Source: Maridesulfovibrio frigidus DSM 17176
Lineage (GTDB): Bacteria > Desulfobacterota > Desulfovibrionia > Desulfovibrionales > Desulfovibrionaceae
NCBI RefSeq assembly: GCF_000711735.1
Contig: NZ_JONL01000004.1
Location: forward strand, 1 to 64,000
Length of the DNA: 64,000 bases
Direction of reading: 5' to 3'
Shown: positions 1 to 7,865 of the stretch, piece after piece
Position numbering within the stretch: the stretch's first letter is position 1
Layout: the number at the start of each line of letters is the position of its first letter
Position numbers and translations under genes: made by a program
The notes under the pieces: generated by a model
The model's input: the letters and a program-made list of their open reading frames with translations, nothing else
What the model was told of the DNA's origin: nothing
The model's database searches: none

Positions 1-94
1 CTTAAATTGCAGACTCGGGTATCCATGTTCAATCCATGGCTACTTAAATTGCAGACTCGGGTATCCATGTTCAATCCATGGCTACTTAAATTGC
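1..94. repeat. 42-bp tandem repeat, about 2.2 copies, cut by window edge
   Basis: Positions 1-42 and 43-84 are identical and 85-94 starts a third copy, so the array probably continues to the left. Each unit contains a perfect 5-bp stem with a 7-base loop (CCATG, TTCAATC, CATGG at 23-39 and 65-81). That is the size of a tRNA T-arm and the loop fits the T-loop consensus TTCRANY. The unit length is a multiple of three and the plus frame is open, but the stop falls inside the terminator stem. There is no unique spacer between copies, so it is not a CRISPR array. Confidence 0.9.
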
Positions 95-137
95 AAAAAA
101 AATCCCGCTAAGCTTAACGCCTAGCGGGATTTTTTTG
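95..137 (-). terminator. Bidirectional rho-independent terminator
   Basis: Stem AATCCCGCTA (101-110) pairs with TAGCGGGATT (122-131) around an 11-base loop. It is flanked by an A-run on the left and a T-run on the right, so it can work in both directions. It would end the phosphofructokinase transcript on the minus strand. Confidence 0.9.
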
Positions 138-152
138 TATTTCATACTGACC

Positions 153-1493
153 TTACAGCTGACAAAGATCCTCTTCCATATCATTGCGTAGATGCCCCTG
201 CCCAGTGGACTCAAGCACCGCTCTCCAATAATCTGACTTCACATTCAGCTTCTTCCTTTTCAGCGTAACGAGATCAAGGGGCAAATGTACATAACGAGCC
301 TGAAGTCTACTGATAACCATGTCCGTCTTGCCCGCCATTGCTGCATGCACAGCGTGCTGCCCTAAAAATCCGCAATAGACACAATCATTTGCGTTAGCCG
401 GAACTGAGCGGATGATATAACTCGGATCAATAAATTTAAGAGTGAAATCTTTATCAACTTTCTTGAAATGCTCCTTAACACGCTTGATTAGCATAGTGCA
501 GATATCGCAGAGAACAGGGTTGCCGGAAGCATCTTTTTCACCTGTATATTCACACTGTTCCTGCCCCGCACCCTCTGCGCAGACAATTACAGCGTGCTGC
601 CTATCATCAAGCCTTTTCTCAAGAGACCTGAGCAGTCCATATTCACCGTCAAACTCGAACGGATGCTCAGGAACGAGCACAAAATTTACATCTTTCAGAG
701 CAAGAGTCGCTTGGGCCGCAATAAAGCCTGACTCGCGTCCCATGAGTTTTACCAGGCCAATGCCGTTTACAACGCCTAAAGACTCAACATGGGCCGACTG
801 TATGGCTTCTGTGGCCTTATCGACAGCAGTATCGAACCCGAAAGACTTAGTGACGAAGCCAATATCGTTATCAATAGTCTTTGGGATACCAATGATAGAT
901 ATGCGAACATTACGTTTATTAATTTCCGCCACAATCTTTTGAGCGGCGCGCATTGTACCATCTCCACCAATCATGAAGAGAACACTGATATTCAAGCGTT
1001 CAAGCGCATCAACAATCTCTTCGGGGTCCTGTGGACCACGCGAAGAACCGAGCATAGTGCCACCGAACTGATGAATATTTGCGACAGCTTCAGCAGTAAG
1101 CTCGACGACATCATGTCCATATTTAGGAATAAAGCCCTGTAGCCCGAATTTGATACCGAGTACTGAGGACACTTTATAAAGATAGTGCGCTTCAAGAACA
1201 ATGGAGCGGATTACATCGTTTAATCCCGGACAAAGTCCGCCACATGTAACAACAGCACACTTCGTTTTTGAAGGATCAAAATATGTTTTTGCGCGAGGGC
1301 CCGCCTTTTCAAATTCTTCATAAACGGTGTTGTCGTCAGTAAGGCCCATATCTTCTTCAGCAAGATTTACTAGCGTTCTATCTCCATCATCTATGAAGAA
1401 ACAACGCTTCAGAGGTGAAGGAATTTTTGCGGTTCCGAGAACTGCAATATCGGTATCCAGTAACTTATTTTTTTTTCTAGCTTTCTTTATCAC
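153..1493 (-). CDS. pfkA: 6-phosphofructokinase, ATP-type
   Basis: Phosphorylates fructose 6-phosphate to fructose 1,6-bisphosphate in cytoplasmic glycolysis. The PFK fold is shown by GGLCPGLNDVIR near the N-terminus, the nucleotide loop GGDGT and the catalytic PKTIDND motif. GGDGT rather than GGDDT points to ATP, while Lys before TIDND is the residue seen in PPi enzymes and in plant- and trypanosome-like ATP enzymes, so the donor deserves a check. At about 446 residues it is longer than the E. coli enzyme (320) and fits the long group. The GTG at 1493 is preferred because GGAGGAG lies 8 bases upstream; the ATG at 1529 has no such site. It starts shortly after the beta-propeller gene and is probably the last gene of the mla operon. 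Confidence 0.9.
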   Translation of the reverse strand: MIKKARKKNKLLDTDIAVLGTAKIPSPLKRCFFIDDGDRTLVNLAEEDMGLTDDNTVYEEFEKAGPRAKTYFDPSKTKCAVVTCGGLCPGLNDVIRSIVLEAHYLYKVSSVLGIKFGLQGFIPKYGHDVVELTAEAVANIHQFGGTMLGSSRGPQDPEEIVDALERLNISVLFMIGGDGTMRAAQKIVAEINKRNVRISIIGIPKTIDNDIGFVTKSFGFDTAVDKATEAIQSAHVESLGVVNGIGLVKLMGRESGFIAAQATLALKDVNFVLVPEHPFEFDGEYGLLRSLEKRLDDRQHAVIVCAEGAGQEQCEYTGEKDASGNPVLCDICTMLIKRVKEHFKKVDKDFTLKFIDPSYIIRSVPANANDCVYCGFLGQHAVHAAMAGKTDMVISRLQARYVHLPLDLVTLKRKKLNVKSDYWRAVLESTGQGHLRNDMEEDLCQL

Positions 1494-1541
1494 TTTTAAA
1501 CTCCTCCGAGCATATCGCCCGGCCTTCATGAGTTGGAGAAA

Positions 1542-2915
1542 TTAACGTATTTCACCCTGAATCAACGGGGTCCAAATGGCGGGTTCATTTGCTAGAATGG
1601 AATCCCTTACCGGTAGTTCCATTGGATGAGGAAGACTGTTTACAACACTTCCTGCCTGAGTCCACCACAAATAAAATCCCTTACCTTCAAGGTATCGGCA
1701 ATAAAGTTTTAAAGCCCCTCTTTGGCAAACTTCATCATACAAACGAAACGAGCCTTTTCCGGCTTTGTAAATCCCGTTCTTAGGATTCAACAACTCCCAG
1801 TCAGAACCCTCTACTTTTGAAAATTCTTTTCCGTCTAAAGTGCTATAGTAGCGAGTTTTCGAATCCAGGTCACGAACTCTGAGCATTTTATTTGTTGCGG
1901 AATATGAAACAATGAACATGGGTCTTCCGAAATGTTCTGCAACCCTCCAGCGGTCAACTCCCGTAGAATAAACCAAAGAACCATCTTTTTCATATATCCA
2001 TGAAGGAGACTCTTTCATGGCATCTGACTTTTTAACCAAAGCCCGCTTACGAAGATCCCAGTAAACATCCTTACCATCTTCACGTTGCAGGCAGACAACA
2101 TAGCCGGCCAGCCTTGCGGAATCGAAAGGGCCACCGGGAACATCATCAGTGTTAATAAAAGACTGGTTATTCATGCCCCACATAGTAACCTTACCCGAAG
2201 CTTCAGCCGTAATAAGAATACCCTGCCCCGGGGTATAACCAAGGAATAAAGGAGTTCCCTCTAGAACGGACATCTCTTTTAAAGGACCATTCGAAGGGCC
2301 ATATAAAAGAGCATTGAAACTATCTATGATTCCTAGCCAGTCACCCGTTCTGGAAATATCCATCATTTTAACGGGGCCATGCTCAACAGGAATATCACCG
2401 GGTATCCGCGTGCAAGTTTTTAAATCAAAAATATTTATCTTATCGCCAACACTGTCAGTAGCAGCAAGCATCGGACTTCCCGGAGCATACGCAACAAGCA
2501 TTGCGCCCTTTCCAGATGGCAACCTCATTTTTTTACAAGGATAGTTGCTCCACAACCGAATAGACCCATCATATAAAGCGGCCGCAAGCCCCTCTTCGTC
2601 TCCAGAGTAAGCAGAAACTCCTCCGGCAATTATAGGAACAGCTTTTTCACGGATAACTGAAATATACAGCTTATCTTCAAGCCCTTCAAAAGGTGGAAGA
2701 TACAGTTTTCCTGTGCTGACGTACTTCTTGGCAAGCTGCTGTTTAACATACGCTTTTAAGGATTTAGTCGTACCCTTTTTCAGCTGCGGCGGGAAATCAA
2801 TGTAGCTTTGCCCAACCCGCTCAGTTATATCTGCATGGGAGAGTGTTGGTATGCTGAAAAGCATCACAAGAACTAGCAAAGTATAAATCTGAGCCTGTAA
2901 AATTCTGGCTGTCAT
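1542..2915 (-). CDS. Exported WD40/beta-propeller-like protein
   Basis: Function not recognised. The N-terminus from the ATG at 2915 is a clear signal peptide (hydrophobic TLLVLVMLFSIPTL, then SHA cleavage), so the protein should be periplasmic or outer-membrane associated. The rest resembles WD40-type blades: short strands with repeated DGSIRLW, GKVTMWG and similar turns, about 430 residues. The start at 2915 has GAGGA about 9 bases upstream and avoids overlap with the gene before it; an in-frame start at 2987 would add a non-signal extension. It sits between the Mla auxiliary lipoprotein and pfkA, so a scaffold role in the envelope transport system is possible but only inferred from position. 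Confidence 0.7.
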   Translation of the reverse strand: MTARILQAQIYTLLVLVMLFSIPTLSHADITERVGQSYIDFPPQLKKGTTKSLKAYVKQQLAKKYVSTGKLYLPPFEGLEDKLYISVIREKAVPIIAGGVSAYSGDEEGLAAALYDGSIRLWSNYPCKKMRLPSGKGAMLVAYAPGSPMLAATDSVGDKINIFDLKTCTRIPGDIPVEHGPVKMMDISRTGDWLGIIDSFNALLYGPSNGPLKEMSVLEGTPLFLGYTPGQGILITAEASGKVTMWGMNNQSFINTDDVPGGPFDSARLAGYVVCLQREDGKDVYWDLRKRALVKKSDAMKESPSWIYEKDGSLVYSTGVDRWRVAEHFGRPMFIVSYSATNKMLRVRDLDSKTRYYSTLDGKEFSKVEGSDWELLNPKNGIYKAGKGSFRLYDEVCQRGALKLYCRYLEGKGFYLWWTQAGSVVNSLPHPMELPVRDSILANEPAIWTPLIQGEIR

Positions 2916-2967
2916 TCCAGTTGTTCCTCGTACTTCTTGTCTGTAAATTTGGGAAGTTAGGCTTAAT

Positions 2968-3570
2968 TTACTCACTGATTCCATCAATCCATGTTGCCGT
3001 CTGATCTAATACCGAGCCAAGAGCTTCTTGAGCTGCTTCTGCAAGTGACTTACCCGCCAAAGTTTTAACTGGCGCTGAACCGGCAATAAGCTTTCTGGCA
3101 AGCAGCTTTTTACCGGAGCTATCCCAGAGTGAATACCTGACTGCAACTTTAAAAAAATCGCTAGAGCTTCGTTGCACTTCAAAGGCCATAATGACACCCG
3201 ATAAAATAAAATCATTACTAGGTCCGGGACGGTATGGCGCAACGACTTCGTAATTCTTCATACAGCCAAGAGCCGTTTCCGTTGCAATATCAAATATTTC
3301 GCAAGGTGTTCCTTCCCAGCTCCATCTATAATCAGGCTTTAAAACTGGACCCTTCGCGATGATCACGGTTTCGCGATCAAGAGCCGGAAGACTTGTAAAT
3401 CTCTTTACTGCCAGTGTTGGAAGGCTGGAGTTTACATCTTCACAAGTTGCATTAAGTTCAAAATTTGAACCAACTCGGAGATATGAAGTCTCTACAGATT
3501 TACCGCCTATACACCCGCTCGTTAGCACCGCGCTACAAAGCAATATTATACTTAAAAAAGATTTTATCAT
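2968..3570 (-). CDS. ABC-type transport auxiliary lipoprotein (PqiC/Mla-associated)
   Basis: A 200-residue lipoprotein with a signal peptide and lipobox LTSGC, so it is predicted to be acylated at the Cys and anchored in the membrane. The body (TLAVKRFTSLPALDRE, then a WEGTPCEIF segment and a C-terminal helical part) fits the auxiliary lipoprotein family that accompanies MlaD/PqiB-type MCE proteins. Its ATG overlaps the mlaD stop by four bases (ATGA), which implies translational coupling. Likely role: outer-membrane-side partner that receives or delivers phospholipid from the MlaD ring. The family assignment rests on layout and position as well as sequence. Confidence 0.75.
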   Translation of the reverse strand: MIKSFLSIILLCSAVLTSGCIGGKSVETSYLRVGSNFELNATCEDVNSSLPTLAVKRFTSLPALDRETVIIAKGPVLKPDYRWSWEGTPCEIFDIATETALGCMKNYEVVAPYRPGPSNDFILSGVIMAFEVQRSSSDFFKVAVRYSLWDSSGKKLLARKLIAGSAPVKTLAGKSLAEAAQEALGSVLDQTATWIDGISE

Positions 3571-4526
3571 TTACCAGCTCCTGAAGGCGGATTTAGCACC
3601 TGCCACGGACGCTCACGAAGCGATCGGGCTAATCTGTTCATTTCTCTAGATAGGCGATTTACATTCACGAGAATAGCTTCAATCTCTTCCTGATCATATT
3701 CAATATTTTTGCGTAGATCAGTAGTAAGACCGTCAATTCCATCCACAGCTCTTGTAACCTCACCATTCATATTTCCCAGAGTATACTTCATCTCGGTTTC
3801 AAGTGTCTCGAGAACATTTTCAACCTTATTTAAAGTTCCCGCGAAGTCACCAGTAATAACTTCAAGGCTTTTAGTTCCAGATTTAATTCCACTGGCAGTA
3901 GTCCTTGAAAGATCCGCCCAGTCTTTGCGGAAAGCAACGAAGGTAGCATTACTCTCTTTCAGAACACTAGTAGCCATTTTCAACGTTTGCTCCAGATACT
4001 CTCTATTTGCACCTGAAAACAACATTTCAAGACCTTCAGCGGCCCTTTCAAGCTTTGGAGCTATTGCCGCAACAGCTTTACCAATTTCAGCGGCAACAGC
4101 ACTCATACTCATGGTGATAGCTGCTGGGATAAGGGCTCCGTCCGTTAATCTAGGGCCAGCCTGGGCTTGGAGTTCGAGCAAAATATAATTATCACCAACC
4201 AGACCTTTCTGAGTGATCGTTGCAACTGTTCCCTCGTATAGAGGAAAGTCTTGATCGATATTGATAACTACTCGTATTTTGCCGGGGTTATCCTTATCGA
4301 CCGCGATGCTTCCGACCTTACCGACACTGAGTCCTGCATACTTTACAGGACGTCCGGAGGTTAGATCTTTAACATTACGGAACACAATATTATAACTTGA
4401 GTAGTCGGAGAAAAAATCGTGACCGCCCAGAAAAACAATAAAAATACCAAGCACTGTCATACCAGCCAGTCCGGCTAATAGTGCTTTAATTATATCAGTT
4501 CTTGAACTGCGCGGATTCAAAACCAT
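3567..4526 (-). CDS. mlaD: MlaD-type MCE domain protein of a lipid ABC transporter
   Basis: Substrate-binding subunit that forms a periplasmic ring on the MlaE permease. One N-terminal membrane helix (LLAGLAGMTVLGIFIVFLGG) is followed by the MCE domain (FRNVKDLTSGRPVKYAGLSV, then VGKVGSI and QKGLVGDNYILLE) and a long C-terminal helical part of about 170 residues. The E. coli protein is shorter (183), so this is the long type whose helices could span part of the periplasm. The start at 4526 is chosen because CGGAGG lies 5-6 bases upstream; an upstream in-frame start would overlap mlaF. About 16 bases separate it from mlaF. Confidence 0.9.
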   Translation of the reverse strand: MVLNPRSSRTDIIKALLAGLAGMTVLGIFIVFLGGHDFFSDYSSYNIVFRNVKDLTSGRPVKYAGLSVGKVGSIAVDKDNPGKIRVVINIDQDFPLYEGTVATITQKGLVGDNYILLELQAQAGPRLTDGALIPAAITMSMSAVAAEIGKAVAAIAPKLERAAEGLEMLFSGANREYLEQTLKMATSVLKESNATFVAFRKDWADLSRTTASGIKSGTKSLEVITGDFAGTLNKVENVLETLETEMKYTLGNMNGEVTRAVDGIDGLTTDLRKNIEYDQEEIEAILVNVNRLSREMNRLARSLRERPWQVLNPPSGAGK

Positions 4527-4542
4527 TTCAACCTCCGATAAA

Positions 4543-5346
4543 TCATACTCTACTTCTAAACGTAACTGACCGTTGCATTGAATTATCAATTTCAGTCGGT
4601 CTTCTTTCTAGAAAATCAATTAAATATTCATCATCTGACTCTTTGAGTCCTGGCAAATCGCCCTGATATAAGCACTTACCCTGATGCAACACCACGACAT
4701 GATCTGCAATATTAAATAAACTATCCAAATCGTGCGTCACAACAACAGTAGTAACGTTAAATGTCTCTTTGAGCTTCAATATCAGCTGATCAAGATCTGC
4801 CGCACTTATAGGATCAAGCCCTGATGACGGTTCATCGCAAAGCAAAGTAGTCGGGTCCATTACCATTGCACGTGCGAGCCCTGCCCTTTTCCGCATACCG
4901 CCGGAGAGCTGACTCGGGAAATAATGTGTAAAATCACCAAGCCCGACCATTCTGAGCTTCATTTGCACAACTTCTTCAATTATTTCATCTGGAAGCTCAG
5001 TGTGCTCCTGCAGCGGCAAAGCCACATTTTCACCCAATGTCAATGATCCAAGCATGGCCCCATCCTGAAACAAAACCCCCATACGTGTGCGGATAAGCCT
5101 GAGCTCATCTTGATCTTTAAGATTTGTAAGGCTTGTAGCGCCTAAAAATATTTCACCCGAAACAGGAACATTTAAACCTAAAATGTGGCGAAGCAAAGTA
5201 GATTTACCGCAACCTGAACCACCTAGAATCACACTGATTTTTCCCGCTGGCAGTACTGCATTAAGATTTTCCATAAGAACATTACCCGGATACCCGAGGC
5301 TTAGTTCTTTTAGTGTTATGTCTTGCGCTAGGCGTGATACTTTCAT
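4543..5346 (-). CDS. mlaF: MlaF-type ABC transporter ATPase
   Basis: Cytoplasmic ATPase driving the MlaFEDB lipid transporter. Walker A is GGSGCGKST, the signature is LSGGMRKRAG, and Walker B is LLCDEPSSGLD followed by a switch His in VVTHD. The length of 267 residues matches MlaF. The signature variant with MRKRAG is characteristic of the MlaF/Ttg2A group rather than of general ABC importers. It lies 6 bases after mlaE and just before mlaD, in the usual order E-F-D. Confidence 0.95.
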   Translation of the reverse strand: MKVSRLAQDITLKELSLGYPGNVLMENLNAVLPAGKISVILGGSGCGKSTLLRHILGLNVPVSGEIFLGATSLTNLKDQDELRLIRTRMGVLFQDGAMLGSLTLGENVALPLQEHTELPDEIIEEVVQMKLRMVGLGDFTHYFPSQLSGGMRKRAGLARAMVMDPTTLLCDEPSSGLDPISAADLDQLILKLKETFNVTTVVVTHDLDSLFNIADHVVVLHQGKCLYQGDLPGLKESDDEYLIDFLERRPTEIDNSMQRSVTFRSRV

Positions 5347-5352
5347 GATAAA

Positions 5353-6102
5353 TCAGCGGAACATAAAGTTCAGTGTTGTAAAAAATAAATCTAAAAGAAT
5401 AATCATAAATATTGAAATAACTACTGAATTTGTAGTTTTTCGACCTACATCAGCAGCCCCTTCTCGAGCTAGAAATCCTTGCCAACACCCGATCACTGTG
5501 ATCGAAACTGCAAAAGCTCCACTTTTAACGAGTCCTGCAAAAACATCACGCAACTGTAAAAATTCAACTGTATTATTGAAATATGTCGTTTCATTAATTC
5601 CGAGAGCAAGAGAAGAAAATATACCACCCGAAACTATGCCCACAAAATCGGCCCAAACTGTGAGGCAAGGAACCATTATCAACATAGCAATAAGCTTCGG
5701 GACAACAAGAAAACGAACAGGTTCAATGCCCATTACTTCTAAGGCATCAATCTCTTCGGAAATTTGCATGGTAGCTATTTCGGCTGTAAAGGCTGCACCG
5801 GAACGTCCGGTGATAATAATTGCGGTAAGAAGTGGTCCCAGTTCGTTAATAATAGTTACACCAACGAGATTAGCAACATAGCTGATAGCACCAACTTTTT
5901 CGAGCTGCTGCGCTGACTGGAGAGCCAGAATGATTCCTGTACAGGCAGAAATAACACTTACGATGGGAATGGAATCGGCCCCGACATTTGCGAGGTCCTT
6001 ATAAAGCTTTTTGCGGTAAAAAGACTTTTTAGGTTTTATGCTCAGACGCATGCATCCCAATAATCTGGAAACCATCCAAGCCAGCACCTGCAACCCTTTC
6101 AT
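5353..6102 (-). CDS. mlaE: MlaE-type ABC transporter permease
   Basis: Integral membrane permease of the lipid transporter, 249 residues, with about five hydrophobic segments. The family hallmarks are visible: GAISYVANLVGVTIINELGP, followed by LLTAIIITGRSGAAF and AEIATMQISEEIDALEVMGI. The gene begins 7 bases after the STAS gene and ends 6 bases before mlaF, so stoichiometric expression is likely. Confidence 0.95.
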   Translation of the reverse strand: MKGLQVLAWMVSRLLGCMRLSIKPKKSFYRKKLYKDLANVGADSIPIVSVISACTGIILALQSAQQLEKVGAISYVANLVGVTIINELGPLLTAIIITGRSGAAFTAEIATMQISEEIDALEVMGIEPVRFLVVPKLIAMLIMVPCLTVWADFVGIVSGGIFSSLALGINETTYFNNTVEFLQLRDVFAGLVKSGAFAVSITVIGCWQGFLAREGAADVGRKTTNSVVISIFMIILLDLFFTTLNFMFR

Positions 6103-6109
6103 AGCGCAT

Positions 6110-6418
6110 CTACTCCATGCCGAATAAAGATTTCACCTGAGTAAGATGCAGAAGCCTGTCGACCTGCTCTGTAACTGAAATAATTACAACGGTACGATCT
6201 CTTTGCATCAGAATTCTGCGTAATTCAATTAATGAAGCAAGTCCTGAGCTATCCAAATATTCAAGTTTTGAAAGATCAACCCTGACTTCTCCAGTACTGA
6301 CCTCAATAAATTTATGCAGTTCTTTTCTTAGTGCAGGAGTACCTGTGAAATCAATTTCACCGCTAATTTTAATAAGCGATTCTTCAACAGTAACTTCCAA
6401 TTCATAACCAGACCCCAT
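6110..6418 (-). CDS. STAS domain protein (MlaB or anti-sigma-factor antagonist type)
   Basis: About 102 residues, a single STAS domain. The phospho-acceptor region reads LEYLDSSGLASLIELRR, where the first or second Ser matches the residue phosphorylated in SpoIIAA/RsbV antagonists. By position, directly before mlaE, it is the counterpart of MlaB, which binds and stabilises the MlaF ATPase. By its other neighbour, a SpoIIE-type phosphatase, it is the counterpart of RsbV. Both could be true. The start at 6418 is used because AAGGAG stands 5-6 bases upstream; an ATG at 6454 would add 12 residues. No serine kinase gene is nearby. Confidence 0.85.
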   Translation of the reverse strand: MGSGYELEVTVEESLIKISGEIDFTGTPALRKELHKFIEVSTGEVRVDLSKLEYLDSSGLASLIELRRILMQRDRTVVIISVTEQVDRLLHLTQVKSLFGME

Positions 6419-6459
6419 ATATCTCTCCTTAAATTTCACCCTATATTGGCTCAATCCAC

Positions 6460-7719
6460 CTAAGATTTGTAAATTTCAACCACAGTTGTATCATCATTAG
6501 GAGGGGTTTTACCTCTCCATTTTGACACAGCTTTCAACAGCTCCTTCCCTACAGGAGGGGCATCGAACCCTCGTAGTGCTTCTGCAAGACGCTCAGTCCC
6601 AAAAAAGCCGCCATCTTTATTTCTAGCTTCATCTACTCCGTCTGTTACGACGATAAGAGACTGACCTTTTTCAATCGTAATTTCTGTCATGCCAAACTCA
6701 CCGTCACTGAGAATTCCTATAGGAAGTCCTGAAGGTCTGAACATTTCAGTGACCGCGCCGTCAGCCACTAGCAGTGGAGCAGGATGTCCGGCAATTGAAT
6801 AGCTACAAACCCCAGTATCCGGTTCATAGCGGGCAAGCATCATTGTAGCAAAGACCTCGCCACCCATAAATTCATAAGCGGCACTGTTTATCTCTTCCAT
6901 CATCTTACCCGTAGGAAGCTCTTTTGAAGCTGCGGCTCTTATCCTTGTCCACAAAGCCGACATTATAAGTGCGGCAGGCAGTCCCTTACCCGCGACATCT
7001 GCTACATAAACGTACCAGCTTCCATCTGAATTCGGTATAAAATCGTATAAATCTCCGCCCACAAACTGAGCTGGGACAGAATTCCCCCAAATATAATTAC
7101 CGCCCTCTAGCACAGGCTGCTTTGGGCTAAACTGTCTCTGTATACGTGAGGCTGCTTCAAGCTGCGTTTCAAACTTCTGCTGATCCAGTCGTTGAATCAA
7201 CAGTTCGGATCTAACAAGAGCGACACCTGCCAAATGACCGAAACTCTCAAGTAGCTCTTGATCCTCTATATTGAAGCAATCTTTCGCACTTGAATTAAGA
7301 ACCTGAACGACACCTTGCAGTTCACCTTTATGAATTACAGGGACACAAAGAATGCAGCGCGTTTCAAATCCAGTTTTCTTATCAGCTTCGCGCGAAAATC
7401 TTTCGTCATTTTGAGCATCGACTACATTCAGAGATACTTTATGCTCTGCAACCCAACCAGCTATTCCTTTTCCTAAAGGCAACTCGATGCGAGTCTTTAG
7501 GATGTCCATCTTCACGTCGCTGAGCACATCATTCATTGCTAGAGCGAACTCAAGAACATTCTTTTCTCTATTATAAAGCATAATCGAAGAGGCTTCCGCA
7601 CCTGTTACATCTTGTGCAAGTCGTAACAACTGTGGCAGCAGGTCAACTAAGGAATCAATGCTTGCCAAAACTTCGTTTGCCTGAATCAATTTTTTTAATC
7701 TACCTGCCTGATTACTCAA
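6460..7719 (-). CDS. GAF-SpoIIE (RsbU-like) serine phosphatase
   Basis: A 419-residue cytoplasmic protein. Residues about 20-170 form a GAF sensor domain (SIMLYNREKNVLEFALAMN, then CILCVPVIHKGELQGVVQVL). Residues about 190-417 form a PP2C/SpoIIE phosphatase domain with the metal-binding GGDLYDFI and VADVAGKG motifs and the C-terminal VVTDGVDEARN and PNDDTTVV motifs. It starts at TTG (7719) with GAGGAG 6 bases upstream. The natural substrate of this family is a phosphorylated STAS protein, and the next gene, 41 bases on, encodes one. No membrane segment is seen, so the signal is probably an intracellular small molecule bound by GAF. Confidence 0.9.
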   Translation of the reverse strand: MSNQAGRLKKLIQANEVLASIDSLVDLLPQLLRLAQDVTGAEASSIMLYNREKNVLEFALAMNDVLSDVKMDILKTRIELPLGKGIAGWVAEHKVSLNVVDAQNDERFSREADKKTGFETRCILCVPVIHKGELQGVVQVLNSSAKDCFNIEDQELLESFGHLAGVALVRSELLIQRLDQQKFETQLEAASRIQRQFSPKQPVLEGGNYIWGNSVPAQFVGGDLYDFIPNSDGSWYVYVADVAGKGLPAALIMSALWTRIRAAASKELPTGKMMEEINSAAYEFMGGEVFATMMLARYEPDTGVCSYSIAGHPAPLLVADGAVTEMFRPSGLPIGILSDGEFGMTEITIEKGQSLIVVTDGVDEARNKDGGFFGTERLAEALRGFDAPPVGKELLKAVSKWRGKTPPNDDTTVVEIYKS

Positions 7720-7865
7720 AACCTTCTCCTCATTTAAAACGGCCTGTTTGTCGCTAATTAAAGCCTATTTTAAACTTTCCCTTATTGATTAGTCACCTAG
7801 GGCATTATTACTTATTGCAAAGCAAGAGCTTACACTATTTTCAATGTACTTTAAATTAGTAAAAA

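Noticed and set aside
1-94. CRISPR array
   Set aside because: Units are directly joined with no variable spacers.
1-111. Open plus-strand frame with a repeated 14-residue unit across the tandem repeat
   Set aside because: Its stop codon falls inside the terminator stem and a 42-bp unit gives open frames by chance; left side is outside the window, so a gene cannot be supported.
442-942. Plus-strand ORF inside pfkA
   Set aside because: Shadow of a clearly recognised gene on the other strand.
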